Shown: positions 7,485 to 15,572 of the stretch, one piece after another
Position numbering within the stretch: position 1 is the stretch's first letter
How the letters are laid out: each line of letters opens with the position of its first letter
DNA from: Deinococcus ruber
Lineage (GTDB): Bacteria; Deinococcota; Deinococci; Deinococcales; Deinococcaceae
Direction: 5' to 3'
DNA: 20,370 nt
Assembly: GCF_014648095.1 (NCBI RefSeq)
Contig: NZ_BMQL01000071.1
Span: 1-20,370, forward strand
Notes under the pieces: generated by a model
Database searches by the model: none
What the model saw: only the letters and a program-made list of their open reading frames with translations
Told to the model about the DNA's origin: nothing
Program-made: the position numbers and the translations under genes

Positions 7485-8846
7485 CTATTTATCTGAATAC
7501 CACACAACGCTTTCCAAGCTTGATTTAATCTTGCTATTAATATCACCAAAAGATATTAATAGAGATGGAATTAATGTGAAAAAAAAGTATATCAAGGATG
7601 ATACGAGGAGATAGACGTGTATATTACCGAAGTATAAAGCTGGAATAACTACAACTATGCTTATTAATCCCGAAGTCAGTTGAGTTAGGGCTTGGCGCTT
7701 GACAAGATTCACGGCACTCATATAGTTATTTTGCACTATTGTTATAGTAACAGCGAAAGTCCTTAAGAGTATCCAAAAAAGGTCAGCACTCTGCACACTA
7801 AATCTACTCTGCCCGAGTAGGTCATAAATCGGTTTCTGAAACACGATGACTATTCCACCGAGTATGACTATGAGTGCAGCAGACCACATACACAGCGAAA
7901 TGATGAGGCGCCTCGATTGGACAAACTGAGAATTGGCCTGCAATCGCCCGAACACGGGCCATAAGGAAGTTGAAAAGAGGGTGATAACGAGAGGGAAAGC
8001 GTCAAAAGGCCTTCTAATCACACTTACGTAAGACACTTGGTCTACACCCCCAAAACGGCCTATCAGGAAGGGGTCGAGCGCAAAACCAAGGATATAAGCT
8101 ACTTGTATGACAGTAAAATAGCCTCCTGTACGCAGGATATCTAAGTTGGCTACTACCGTTTCCTTTAGGCTTTTCCTTTTATGGGATAAGTACGCATTTT
8201 TCATGTCTCGGCGCGTAAAAAATATGCCGTTGCAGTAAGCAGCCACCACAGGAGGCAAAAGAGTCGCCACAGTTAACCATCTGATCTCTGGATGAATAAA
8301 TAAAACAATCAAAGATAAAAAAAGCGCAGCAGCTTTACCTACTCCTTCCCAAATTACACTTTCGTGGCCGCGCTCTAGGGCAAGCTGAACTCTCGACCAA
8401 AGCGTGGGAGGGATTCCAAGGCAAAAAATTCCGAGGGATAAGAGTAGAGTTTGAAGGAGCTCATCTTGTTGGGTAGCATGATTAAGAGTTCTTACGTATA
8501 AAAATATCATTAAAGAGCCAAGTAAGAACCAAAAAATTGCCAAAACCCTTAACAAATAGGAAACTTCTAGAATTGATGTGATGCCTTTTAAAATACTTCC
8601 CGTAGTCCTGTTTAAATCAGCAATTTTGTTGATAACTCCATTTGAAATGCCAAAGTCAGGGAAAGCAATGACTGTGGAAATAAGTGTCGCCAAAAACCAG
8701 AAACCATAATGAGTTACGCCCAAGGTATGAATAATTAATGGCGTAAGGACAAGAGTAGTAACGATTGCAAAACCTCTAGCAAAGATAGAGGCCAAGCCAT
8801 ACTGAAATACACTACTGCTCGTTATTGTGCGTAACCGACTCATCAT
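7485..8846 (-). CDS. wzx: Wzx-type polysaccharide flippase
   Basis: This 453-aa protein is almost entirely hydrophobic helices, about 12-14 segments, and begins with the pattern usual for the MATE/MOP-superfamily flippases (short polar N-terminus, then GLASIFARGF and TLVLTPLIIHTLGVTHYGFW). It would move the undecaprenyl-linked repeat unit from the inner to the outer leaflet. It follows wzy with a 4-bp overlap (ATGA); a second ATG one codon on is an equally possible start. The gene is AT-rich compared with capEFG, as flippase genes often are. A teichoic or O-antigen role cannot be told apart from sequence alone. Confidence 0.87.
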   Translation of the reverse strand: MMSRLRTITSSSVFQYGLASIFARGFAIVTTLVLTPLIIHTLGVTHYGFWFLATLISTVIAFPDFGISNGVINKIADLNRTTGSILKGITSILEVSYLLRVLAIFWFLLGSLMIFLYVRTLNHATQQDELLQTLLLSLGIFCLGIPPTLWSRVQLALERGHESVIWEGVGKAAALFLSLIVLFIHPEIRWLTVATLLPPVVAAYCNGIFFTRRDMKNAYLSHKRKSLKETVVANLDILRTGGYFTVIQVAYILGFALDPFLIGRFGGVDQVSYVSVIRRPFDAFPLVITLFSTSLWPVFGRLQANSQFVQSRRLIISLCMWSAALIVILGGIVIVFQKPIYDLLGQSRFSVQSADLFWILLRTFAVTITIVQNNYMSAVNLVKRQALTQLTSGLISIVVVIPALYFGNIHVYLLVSSLIYFFFTLIPSLLISFGDINSKIKSSLESVVWYSDK

Positions 8847-10276
8847 TTTTGAGAGGTAAATCTCATGATTTCCTTGACGCTTCTTGCATCCGTAACAGTG
8901 GTTTTGACGACATGTGGCTTTTTAAAAGTGGATCTGATGAGAAGATAGGCAAATAAAATACTGATGGTGGTGATAAAAACAGAGTTGAACTGTCGAATTG
9001 AATAGAAAACCGTACCCATAGCCGAAGCATAAATAATAATATTTGGTGATATTTGAGCAATTTTACTTATTTTTAAATAGCTATTTGTTCTTGCCTCCAA
9101 CAATCCCAAGAGTATCCCTTGAAGCCCACATACAATTAAGCCCCAGGAAAATCCAAAATCAGCATACGCTGTAGCACCAAACGTAGCGGCTGTGGAATGG
9201 AAGCTTGAAAAGAAGCCAGGATCAATGACCTGGGGAAACCAGTTCTCCAGTTGAGGAGGCTTCTCAGGCCAGAGCGTCTTAGGTATCCAAAAGAGGAGGA
9301 GGGTGAGGTGTTCTTTTCCTTGTTCAAACCCTGCCAATGGGAAATAATTATGCATTTGGCTAAACGATTGTACAACACCTTCTGAAAAGCTTGATATATC
9401 GATTCCCTGTACGGTACCAGACACAATCGCAGCCTCTCCCCCCACCCTCGAGTTTTTCATAAAGTTGGTGATGAACAACAATACACCAGCAAGCGCAATA
9501 AATTGTGGAACGTTAGAAATTCTAACTGAAAAAATTTTCAACACCATGAAGACCATCGAAAGTACCGTTGTCACTATTACAGACCGGACACCAAGAAAAA
9601 ACTGAGTAATAATGAGAGGGCTGACAAATAGCATGGCTCTGAGAATGTAATTAAATTTGAGTGGCTGATTAATATACTCCTTTTTTGCAAAAAGTACATA
9701 TATCGTTGCGGCGGGTAAAATACTGGAAGCCAGACCCCCAAGACCAGCGACAATCGCTTCAAGTGTGCTATGAGACGTTTCGACCGCAAGAGTGTCAAGT
9801 CTTCCATATTTAAATGTTGTAAACGCGAGCGGTATAGCATAGATGAAATAGATGCCATACATAATACTTAACATCACATAGGTAATATTTGTCGGACGCA
9901 AATCTTCGTCAGCATTGCGAATAGAGTCATTAACATCGAAAAGATTTAAAAAAGACGTTACAAAACAAATGAATGAAAACGACAAGCATATGAAAAGTGA
10001 TGCAGATTCATATGCCGATAAGCCAGCAACATAAATAATTTTTGTTCTGTTATAAAGTGCTTCGCTTAACACAATCACGATGAATCCAATACACCATGCC
10101 TGCAGAGGCCGGATATTAAATGGGGTTTTAGTAAATAGAATTATAATAGTTATGAGCGCAGCCGCACCGGTCAAAATATATTCGTATGTATCATCTAAAA
10201 AATAACATCCTATAAAGTTCAACAAAAATATTATACAAATTGAAGTGTATTGTGGTGATAGCATACGTGTACGCAT
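8843..10276 (-). CDS. wzy: Wzy-like oligosaccharide repeat-unit polymerase
   Basis: This protein of about 477 aa has 11-13 predicted membrane segments and a larger soluble loop in the second half (around GGEAAIVSGTVQGIDISSF to LWPEKPPQLENWFPQV). That topology and the charged segment ending in a WPEKP-like motif resemble the Wzy/WzyE-type polymerases, which join repeat units in the periplasm. I prefer the ATG at 10276 because GGGAG lies 8 nt upstream; an in-frame GTG at 10285 would sit directly on that ribosome site. It is 58 bp after the exported-protein gene and overlaps wzx. Wzy proteins are poorly conserved, so the call leans on topology and the neighbouring flippase. Confidence 0.78.
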   Translation of the reverse strand: MRTRMLSPQYTSICIIFLLNFIGCYFLDDTYEYILTGAAALITIIILFTKTPFNIRPLQAWCIGFIVIVLSEALYNRTKIIYVAGLSAYESASLFICLSFSFICFVTSFLNLFDVNDSIRNADEDLRPTNITYVMLSIMYGIYFIYAIPLAFTTFKYGRLDTLAVETSHSTLEAIVAGLGGLASSILPAATIYVLFAKKEYINQPLKFNYILRAMLFVSPLIITQFFLGVRSVIVTTVLSMVFMVLKIFSVRISNVPQFIALAGVLLFITNFMKNSRVGGEAAIVSGTVQGIDISSFSEGVVQSFSQMHNYFPLAGFEQGKEHLTLLLFWIPKTLWPEKPPQLENWFPQVIDPGFFSSFHSTAATFGATAYADFGFSWGLIVCGLQGILLGLLEARTNSYLKISKIAQISPNIIIYASAMGTVFYSIRQFNSVFITTISILFAYLLIRSTFKKPHVVKTTVTDARSVKEIMRFTSQK

Positions 10277-10334
10277 ATTTTGCACTCCCTAGATCTACAA
10301 TTTCACAGAATTTATAAAAGATGAGCTGATTTTA

Positions 10335-11156
10335 TTACCTTTTCTGGCGCCAGGACAGGTCGGAAACATATAGATTTCTGTCCTCTAGGGTTTTACCATA
10401 TGGATTAATAAGAGTAACAGTCAACGGAGAATTTTCAAGAGGAATCTGAACATTGATTGCCTGATCAGAGGTGTCTAGTTCCTTTTTTATATGGCTATTT
10501 TGAGAAAAACGGATCCTCGGAAACGCACCTTTTCCTTTTCGACCGGTGAGGTTCAGGCTCAAAAGACCTTGCCCACACGGCTCAAACACGATCGGGACCT
10601 GAGTAACCAATGTAGCCAATCGAGCTTCTGGATACCATTGACCGCCCGTTGCTTCTGAGACGCTGATCTGAAAACCAGAACACTGATCACCCTTAAACTC
10701 TACATCGTTCAGCAGCGCAACTCGAACATCTGCTAAGTAAAAATCATTCAAATAAGCAAGGATCAAACGCCCAGGTTGCGGAATCTGTATATCAACTGTT
10801 CGTTGCCGTGTAAAGCTTTCAGAAGCGAGCTGATGACCGTTCAAAACGACATGTAAAATAGGAGACGAGCCTGCAACCGTATTGCCATGTGCTGTAACAC
10901 TTAGAGTTCCGGACGTACAGACCACAGCCTCTACCCACGAGACCGAAAGAAAATCAAAACCGTTGCCTTGAGGCACATTAGCATGGGGTACGCCCTGATA
11001 GGCAACCTTAAACTGCGGAGGGGACTGACAGGGCGAATCCGGTACGGCATCGATAAGTGAGGGACTCGACTGCGACTGTGGAGACGTGGTCAAGGTCAAC
11101 ACCGTACTGACCAAGCCACCACACAGCAATAGGAGGGCCACTGCACGCCAATTCAA
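10335..11156 (-). CDS. Exported beta-rich protein with CBM60-like repeats
   Basis: This 273-aa protein is not one I recognise by name. Residues 1-25 form a signal peptide or membrane anchor (MNWRAVALLLLCGGLVSTVL), then a low-complexity linker (25-50). Two beta-rich regions follow, about 70-155 and 186-269. They align by eye: a Cys, a run of beta strand, a Gly-rich turn, SPILHVVLNGH versus AFPRIRFSQNS, VDIQIPQPGRLILAYLND versus INVQIPLENSPLTVTLIN, and a final strand. The second repeat ends LEDRNLYVSDLSW, resembling the Asp-Arg-Asn-Leu-Tyr-Val signature of calcium-dependent xylan-binding CBM60 modules. No catalytic motif is seen. The TTG start overlaps the ligase stop as TTGA, with AAGGTG 5 nt before it, so the two are translated together. 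A carbohydrate-binding partner of the ligase is my inference. Confidence 0.7.
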   Translation of the reverse strand: MNWRAVALLLLCGGLVSTVLTLTTSPQSQSSPSLIDAVPDSPCQSPPQFKVAYQGVPHANVPQGNGFDFLSVSWVEAVVCTSGTLSVTAHGNTVAGSSPILHVVLNGHQLASESFTRQRTVDIQIPQPGRLILAYLNDFYLADVRVALLNDVEFKGDQCSGFQISVSEATGGQWYPEARLATLVTQVPIVFEPCGQGLLSLNLTGRKGKGAFPRIRFSQNSHIKKELDTSDQAINVQIPLENSPLTVTLINPYGKTLEDRNLYVSDLSWRQKR

Positions 11157-12703
11157 GGCTTCACCTTCACGGTCCAGTTCCTGCTCGCCAAGGCGACGAC
11201 TGAAAAGCTTGACGACCCTGGGAGCAGCCGCAGTTGCAGATTTTGGGTTTTCATAGGAAGGAGATCACTTGTGAGTGTGAGCAGCGGCGAGCGGTTTCCC
11301 GACACAGTGAACGCCGTGCTCAACAGACTGGTACAGAAGCGAGCACAACTCTCCAAATCAGCACGGTAACTTCCAGCGGGAATTTGGAATTGAGCGTACG
11401 TTGTATATGCCTGTGTAGACTGAACTTCTGTAGGTGCCACGAACAGATTGAGGGCATACTTCGACGGTCCGATCGGCACAGTTGAACTTCTCAGACCAAG
11501 AAACAGCGGTAACGACAGAACTAGAGCGAGGCCCACCGTAAAAGCACCCACAGACCACTGAAGCCGCTTCAGATTCAGCAATTGCATACCAGCGACGATC
11601 CAAAAGACTTCAGCAAAAAACGGATTGGGTACCAGAATCGTGTTATCCGTAATAGTAGACACCAACATCCCACTGATAATGGCCCCAGCCAGAGGATTTT
11701 GGCCTTGTAGGGTGGCATACCCGATCAGCCCTAACAAGATAAAAAACCCAGCAAGGCCCAGCGGTCCAGTTTCAGCCCATTGTTGAAGCGTTAGGTTATG
11801 TGCGATAAGCCATGGATTATCAAGGTGAGCCAGCCACGCTGGACAATGCAGCGGGACGCCGTCTGGTCCCAGAAACAAGCTACAGGGATTGGAAGGTGAG
11901 GTCAGGTATTTCCCCAAGCGGTAGCTGCCTACGCCTGCCAGACGATAGCTGTGTATGACCGAGAGCGTGTCGTACCACACCACATCTCGTCCGGTCGTAT
12001 CGCTGCTAACAAGCCGGGTGACCGCACTGATGCCCAGACGGTCTCCCACATAGACACCACTCAGAAGCAAGAGAGATCCGAACAAGGCGCCCATGGCGGC
12101 CTGGATACCCCGCCGAATACCAAATCCGACAAGACAGCCGATGAAGGTCGCCAGCAGTGGACCGCGGCTCCCGGAAAGCAGAAGAATCACCAAACCGGCT
12201 ACCCCTAGGGGCAATCGCCACCACCATCTGCCACTAGCAAAGAGAGCAAGCCAGATACCGAAGACGCCACTCAGTCCAAGGGCAATCGCTGTCATATACG
12301 GATGACTGAGGCGGCCTGTAAGAAAGTTAAATCCGTTCGCAGCTCCGTACAATGCGGCACTGAGATACACAATCAGCAGCCCTGCACCCAACGGTTTCAA
12401 AAGTGCAGCTCGTTGCACAAGCACACCGATACCCACTAGGCCACCAATGAGGAGGCTGCGTACCAGAGCCAACGCACTTGCGAGAATTGGCTCGGGCGCC
12501 AATAAGGCTGCGACCTGCTGAGTCAGGGCATAGCACAGGAGAATAAACAGAACGACGTTCGGCAGACGTCGCAGGGCAGGCAACGCCAAAACACACAGCG
12601 GCACGATAGGGTAAATCACTGGCAGAGCGCCTAGCCACCAGACGACCCATTGAGGTGGGGAAGCGTCAGGGTTAGGATACTTCGAATCCGGAGGCAGCCG
12701 CAC
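11153..12703 (-). CDS. O-antigen ligase-like membrane protein with soluble tail
   Basis: This 516-aa protein has about 10-12 membrane helices up to residue 403. SGSRGP at 177-182 is the short SRG-type motif of the WaaL/Wzy_C family. A large periplasmic loop (about 220-300) ends in AHNLTLQQWAETG, with His302 where ligases and PglL-type oligosaccharyltransferases have their conserved histidine. An unusual soluble, beta-rich tail of about 110 residues (404-516) would face the periplasm. The GTG start lies 6 nt after TATATT on the minus strand, pointing to a leaderless message. It is the first gene of the ten-gene leftward run and overlaps the next gene by 4 bp. It could be a ligase, a protein glycosyltransferase or a second polymerase; Deinococcus is generally described as lacking LPS, so the acceptor is open. 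Confidence 0.75.
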   Translation of the reverse strand: MRLPPDSKYPNPDASPPQWVVWWLGALPVIYPIVPLCVLALPALRRLPNVVLFILLCYALTQQVAALLAPEPILASALALVRSLLIGGLVGIGVLVQRAALLKPLGAGLLIVYLSAALYGAANGFNFLTGRLSHPYMTAIALGLSGVFGIWLALFASGRWWWRLPLGVAGLVILLLSGSRGPLLATFIGCLVGFGIRRGIQAAMGALFGSLLLLSGVYVGDRLGISAVTRLVSSDTTGRDVVWYDTLSVIHSYRLAGVGSYRLGKYLTSPSNPCSLFLGPDGVPLHCPAWLAHLDNPWLIAHNLTLQQWAETGPLGLAGFFILLGLIGYATLQGQNPLAGAIISGMLVSTITDNTILVPNPFFAEVFWIVAGMQLLNLKRLQWSVGAFTVGLALVLSLPLFLGLRSSTVPIGPSKYALNLFVAPTEVQSTQAYTTYAQFQIPAGSYRADLESCARFCTSLLSTAFTVSGNRSPLLTLTSDLLPMKTQNLQLRLLPGSSSFSVVALASRNWTVKVKP

Positions 12704-12709
12704 ACGCTG

Positions 12710-12739
12710 AATATAGAGGAAGCGCTTTGAATGAAGCTA
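12710..12739 (-). promoter_or_regulatory. Likely leaderless promoter of the ligase operon
   Basis: TATATT (12715-12710, minus strand) matches the -10 consensus TANNNT and sits 6 nt before the GTG start, leaving no room for a ribosome site; none is seen. The -35 is poor (TAGCTT at 12739-12734, 18-nt spacer). The spacer contains one copy of AAGCGCTT, so a repressor bound there would block the promoter. Confidence 0.5.
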
Positions 12740-12770
12740 TGGAAACGTTCGAAGCGACCGAAAGCGCTTC
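12719..12770. promoter_or_regulatory. Cluster of three LacI/CcpA-like operator motifs
   Basis: AAGCGCTT occurs at 12720-12727 and 12762-12769, and the related AACGTT within GAAACGTTCG at 12744-12749. The centres are 23 and 19 bp apart, 42 bp in all, which is four helix turns. Palindromes with a central CG of the type GAAAGCGCTTTC or AAACGTTT are the binding sites of LacI-family repressors and CcpA. No such regulator is encoded in the window, so this is a motif-based suggestion. Confidence 0.4.
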
Positions 12771-13036
12771 AGAGGACACTCACCGATGCAGCGTGAAATT
12801 TTAGGGCGCTTATGAAGCAGGCTTTTGACACACTTGATACCGAAGCTCGACAACTCGGCTAGTCCACCGCAGGCCAAGGTAGAACCTATTTATAAGCTCA
12901 TACCGAAATAAGGACGAACCGCGACCTGATGATACCCGACAGTATGAAAACGGAAGAATCTTAAAATTGGTTACACCTATCAGGCTTAAAAATAAACAAT
13001 ACACATCAAATTGTGTTTATTAAGGAGTATAAAAGC

Positions 13037-14209
13037 GTGAAATTAGTTAGAGAAACAAGTGAGCTCACCAAAAGGTACGATGTTCTAATTGTAATAAGTC
13101 ATTACTTACCCGGTCGCTCATCTGGTGGGCCAGTAACCTCAATTGAGAATTTGGTTAAAAAGCTGGGCAATCAGATACGTATTGTGATCGTTACACAAAA
13201 TTATGACCTAGACGGGTCTTTATACAGCAATATTATACCCCTGCAAGTATATAAAGTTGAAAATGCAGATGTTATATATTTAAATAAGGAAGATTTTAGA
13301 TTCTCTACCATACAGGGATTAGCCGAACAATTAAAGGTAAGCTGTATATATCTCAACAGCTTCTTTTCAAAAATTACCGTAGAATCACTCTTTCGTATGT
13401 GGCTTTTGAGGAAGAACATCAGAGTAGTGGTGGCAGTTCGGGGAGAGTTTTCTCCCGGTGCACTTAAGATCAAAGCATGGAAAAAGCAACTATACATCAA
13501 GCTAAGTCGGAACATCGGCATTATGCGACACGTTATATTTCAGGCAACAAGTGCGCGAGAAGAACATGATATTACCAAAAATCTCGGAAAAGTGCAGACT
13601 ATGATTTCTATGGATATACCAGCTGACATCGAAATGATAACAACGAGTGAAAAGCACGCAAATTCAACCACCAAACTAGTATTCATATCCAGAATAGTAC
13701 CGATGAAAAATCTAACATATGCTTTACGCTGTTTATCAAAGGTAAAAGGTGATATAATTTTTGATATTTTTGGCACGCTCGAAGATCACGATTACTGGGA
13801 GGAATGTAAAAATATTATTGCTGAACTACCACCAAATATAAGAGTAAAATATAACGGCGTACTTAAACACGATATGGTAAGAAAAAAATTCCAAGAATAC
13901 GATGCATTTCTATTTCCCACAGCGGGTGAGAATCTAGGGCATGTTATTTTTGAATCTCTTTCAGCGGGTTGCCCTGTAATTATAAGTGATCAAACTCCAT
14001 GGCAAGATTTGGAGTGCAAAGGCGTCGGATGGGTCATCCCCCTTGAAAAACCAGATATATTTACAGACACTATTCAAAATATAATGAAAGAGACTGCGGG
14101 CGAGAAGCATGAAAGAAGCGGAAAGTGTCTCAAATATGCGATAGACATTTCGCAAGACAAAGACATGATTAAAAAAAATCTGGAGTTGTTTGGAATTCAG
14201 ACAAGATAA
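13037..14209 (+). CDS. GT4 glycosyltransferase, paralogue of the 6312-7451 gene
   Basis: This 390-aa GT-B protein carries the same motifs as the leftward paralogue: SHYLPGRSSGGPVTS near the N-terminus, FISRIVPMKN in the C-lobe and the Glu-x7-Glu donor site in GENLGHVIFES. The two align end to end with frequent identity. I chose the GTG at 13037 because AAGGAG lies 9 nt before it; an earlier GTG at 13013 would place that ribosome site inside the gene. The gene is much more AT-rich than capEFG and rich in AAA/AAT codons, which suggests recent transfer. It is the only rightward gene in the polysaccharide locus and ends just before a terminator. The sugar donor is unknown. Confidence 0.87.
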   Translation: MKLVRETSELTKRYDVLIVISHYLPGRSSGGPVTSIENLVKKLGNQIRIVIVTQNYDLDGSLYSNIIPLQVYKVENADVIYLNKEDFRFSTIQGLAEQLKVSCIYLNSFFSKITVESLFRMWLLRKNIRVVVAVRGEFSPGALKIKAWKKQLYIKLSRNIGIMRHVIFQATSAREEHDITKNLGKVQTMISMDIPADIEMITTSEKHANSTTKLVFISRIVPMKNLTYALRCLSKVKGDIIFDIFGTLEDHDYWEECKNIIAELPPNIRVKYNGVLKHDMVRKKFQEYDAFLFPTAGENLGHVIFESLSAGCPVIISDQTPWQDLECKGVGWVIPLEKPDIFTDTIQNIMKETAGEKHERSGKCLKYAIDISQDKDMIKKNLELFGIQTR

Positions 14210-14217
14210 ATAACAAC

Positions 14218-14265
14218 GGGATGACTGGAGGTATATAGTAGCATTACCGGTCATCCCTTCGTTTT
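14218..14265 (+). terminator. Rho-independent terminator after the rightward GT4 gene
   Basis: GGGATGACTGG (14218-14228) pairs with CCGGTCATCCC (14247-14257), one pair being G-U in the plus-strand RNA, around an 18-nt loop, and is followed by TTCGTTTT. It lies 8 bp after the GT4 stop and 9 bp from the end of the convergent dehydrogenase gene. The opposite strand lacks a good T-tract, so it works mainly rightwards. Confidence 0.75.
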
Positions 14266-14273
14266 GCCCTATG

Positions 14274-15572
14274 CTATAAGCTCCAACATCTTCCCGGAAG
14301 ACAGTTTCTTGGCAAAACAGATTTTACATCAATAAATATTCCTTGACTGTTCAACATACCTAGTAATTTTTCCTGCGAATAATCTAAGTAAAATTGATGC
14401 GGAACAGCAAGAATGAGTCCGTCCAAATCTTTCAACTCATCAAAAGTACACAAGCTCAAATGATACTCTTTCTGCACTTCCTCGGTGGAAAGAAGAGGGT
14501 CATGTATGAGAGGATCAATACCAAACTCCCTGAGTTCTGCGACAATATCAGGTATTCGACTATTTCTAAGATCAGGAACATCTTCCTTATAAGTAAGACC
14601 TAGAATTCCAACTCGTGCTTCTTTTAAAGACACTTCCGCCGACGTTAGCATTTTTACCAGCTTTTGAGCAACAAATACACCCATTGAGTCATTCACACGC
14701 CGCCCAGCAAGTATTACTTCGGGTGTATAGCCGATTTCCTGTGCTTTCTGAGTTAAATAATAGGGATCAACACCAATACAGTGCCCACCAACGAGTCCAG
14801 GCCGGAAAGGGAGAAAATTCCATTTTGTTCCAGCCGCTTCAAGCACATCCAGTGTACTAATATCCATACGATCAAAAATAATCGCAAGTTCATTGACCAG
14901 CGCAATATTCAAATCTCGTTGAGTATTCTCGATAACTTTAGCCGCTTCAGCAACTTTAATCGTAGAGGCACGATGAAGACCTACCTCAACGATTACTCCA
15001 TAAATGTCACAGACGCGATTTAATGTTTCCTCATCTTGCGCAGAAACGACTTTGACAACATTCCGAAGCGTATGAACCTTGTCGCCTGGGTTAATGCGCT
15101 CGGGACTATAACCCAACTTAAACTGCACATACTTTTTAAGCCCCGAAACTTCCTCTAAAACAGCACCGCAAATTTCTTCAGTTACGCCAGGGTAGACTGT
15201 CGACTCATAAATAACAAGGTCACCTTCTTTAAGATACTTACCGATCGTTCTGCTTGCACTAATCAATGGGCTGAGATCTGGACGCTTATATTCGTCAATA
15301 GGAGTTGGCACAGTTACGATAAAGACTGAACGATCAACGAGGCAAGTCTCATCCGACGAAAAAGAAAGAGAGGAGAGTTTTAAATCTTCACTGTCAGTCT
15401 CATTGGATCGGTCAACATAGTTAGCCAGCTGCTGAATCCGGGAAGTTAGAATGTCAAACCCCACTACATCAGGAAAAGCTTTTGCAAGCTCTAATGCCAA
15501 TGGCAGTCCAACGTAACCAAGGCCAATGATCGCTATTTTTTCAGGAGAAGTATTTACTTGATATTTTATCAC
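14274..15572 (-). CDS. tviB: UDP-GlcNAc 6-dehydrogenase (TviB/WbpA type)
   Basis: This 432-aa nucleotide-sugar dehydrogenase oxidises C6 of a UDP-HexNAc with NAD to the uronic acid. NAD-loop GLGYVG is at 17-22, PTPIDEYKRPDL at 90-100, the central helix with AEAAKVIENTQRDLNIALVNE at about 208-228, and the catalytic cysteine in GGHCIGVDPYY (Cys265). The segment HRASTIKVAEAAKVIENTQRD and the stretch after it match the Vi-antigen TviB and P. aeruginosa WbpA/WbpO branch more than WecC, so UDP-GlcNAc to UDP-GlcNAcA is the likely reaction. The GTG start has GGAG 5 nt upstream. It is transcribed towards the GT4 gene and appears to be a single-gene unit. No 4-epimerase (TviC/WbpP) is in the window. 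Confidence 0.88.
   Translation of the reverse strand: MIKYQVNTSPEKIAIIGLGYVGLPLALELAKAFPDVVGFDILTSRIQQLANYVDRSNETDSEDLKLSSLSFSSDETCLVDRSVFIVTVPTPIDEYKRPDLSPLISASRTIGKYLKEGDLVIYESTVYPGVTEEICGAVLEEVSGLKKYVQFKLGYSPERINPGDKVHTLRNVVKVVSAQDEETLNRVCDIYGVIVEVGLHRASTIKVAEAAKVIENTQRDLNIALVNELAIIFDRMDISTLDVLEAAGTKWNFLPFRPGLVGGHCIGVDPYYLTQKAQEIGYTPEVILAGRRVNDSMGVFVAQKLVKMLTSAEVSLKEARVGILGLTYKEDVPDLRNSRIPDIVAELREFGIDPLIHDPLLSTEEVQKEYHLSLCTFDELKDLDGLILAVPHQFYLDYSQEKLLGMLNSQGIFIDVKSVLPRNCLPGRCWSL

Larger units (their letters stand above)
12704..13036. other. Divergent intergenic region, 333 bp
   Basis: This spacer separates the leftward operon from the rightward GT4 gene and should hold both promoters. The operon side has a likely leaderless promoter and three operator-like palindromes, listed separately. 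On the other side TTGACA at 12825-12830 has no matching -10 at the usual distance, so I cannot place the rightward promoter with confidence. A 64-codon open frame at 12810-13004 on the minus strand has no recognisable content and is not called. Confidence 0.5.

Noticed and set aside
12834..12841. TTGATACC resembling a MITE terminus
   Set aside because: The match ends after eight bases (CGAAGCTC follows), there is no TA in front and no inverted partner nearby.
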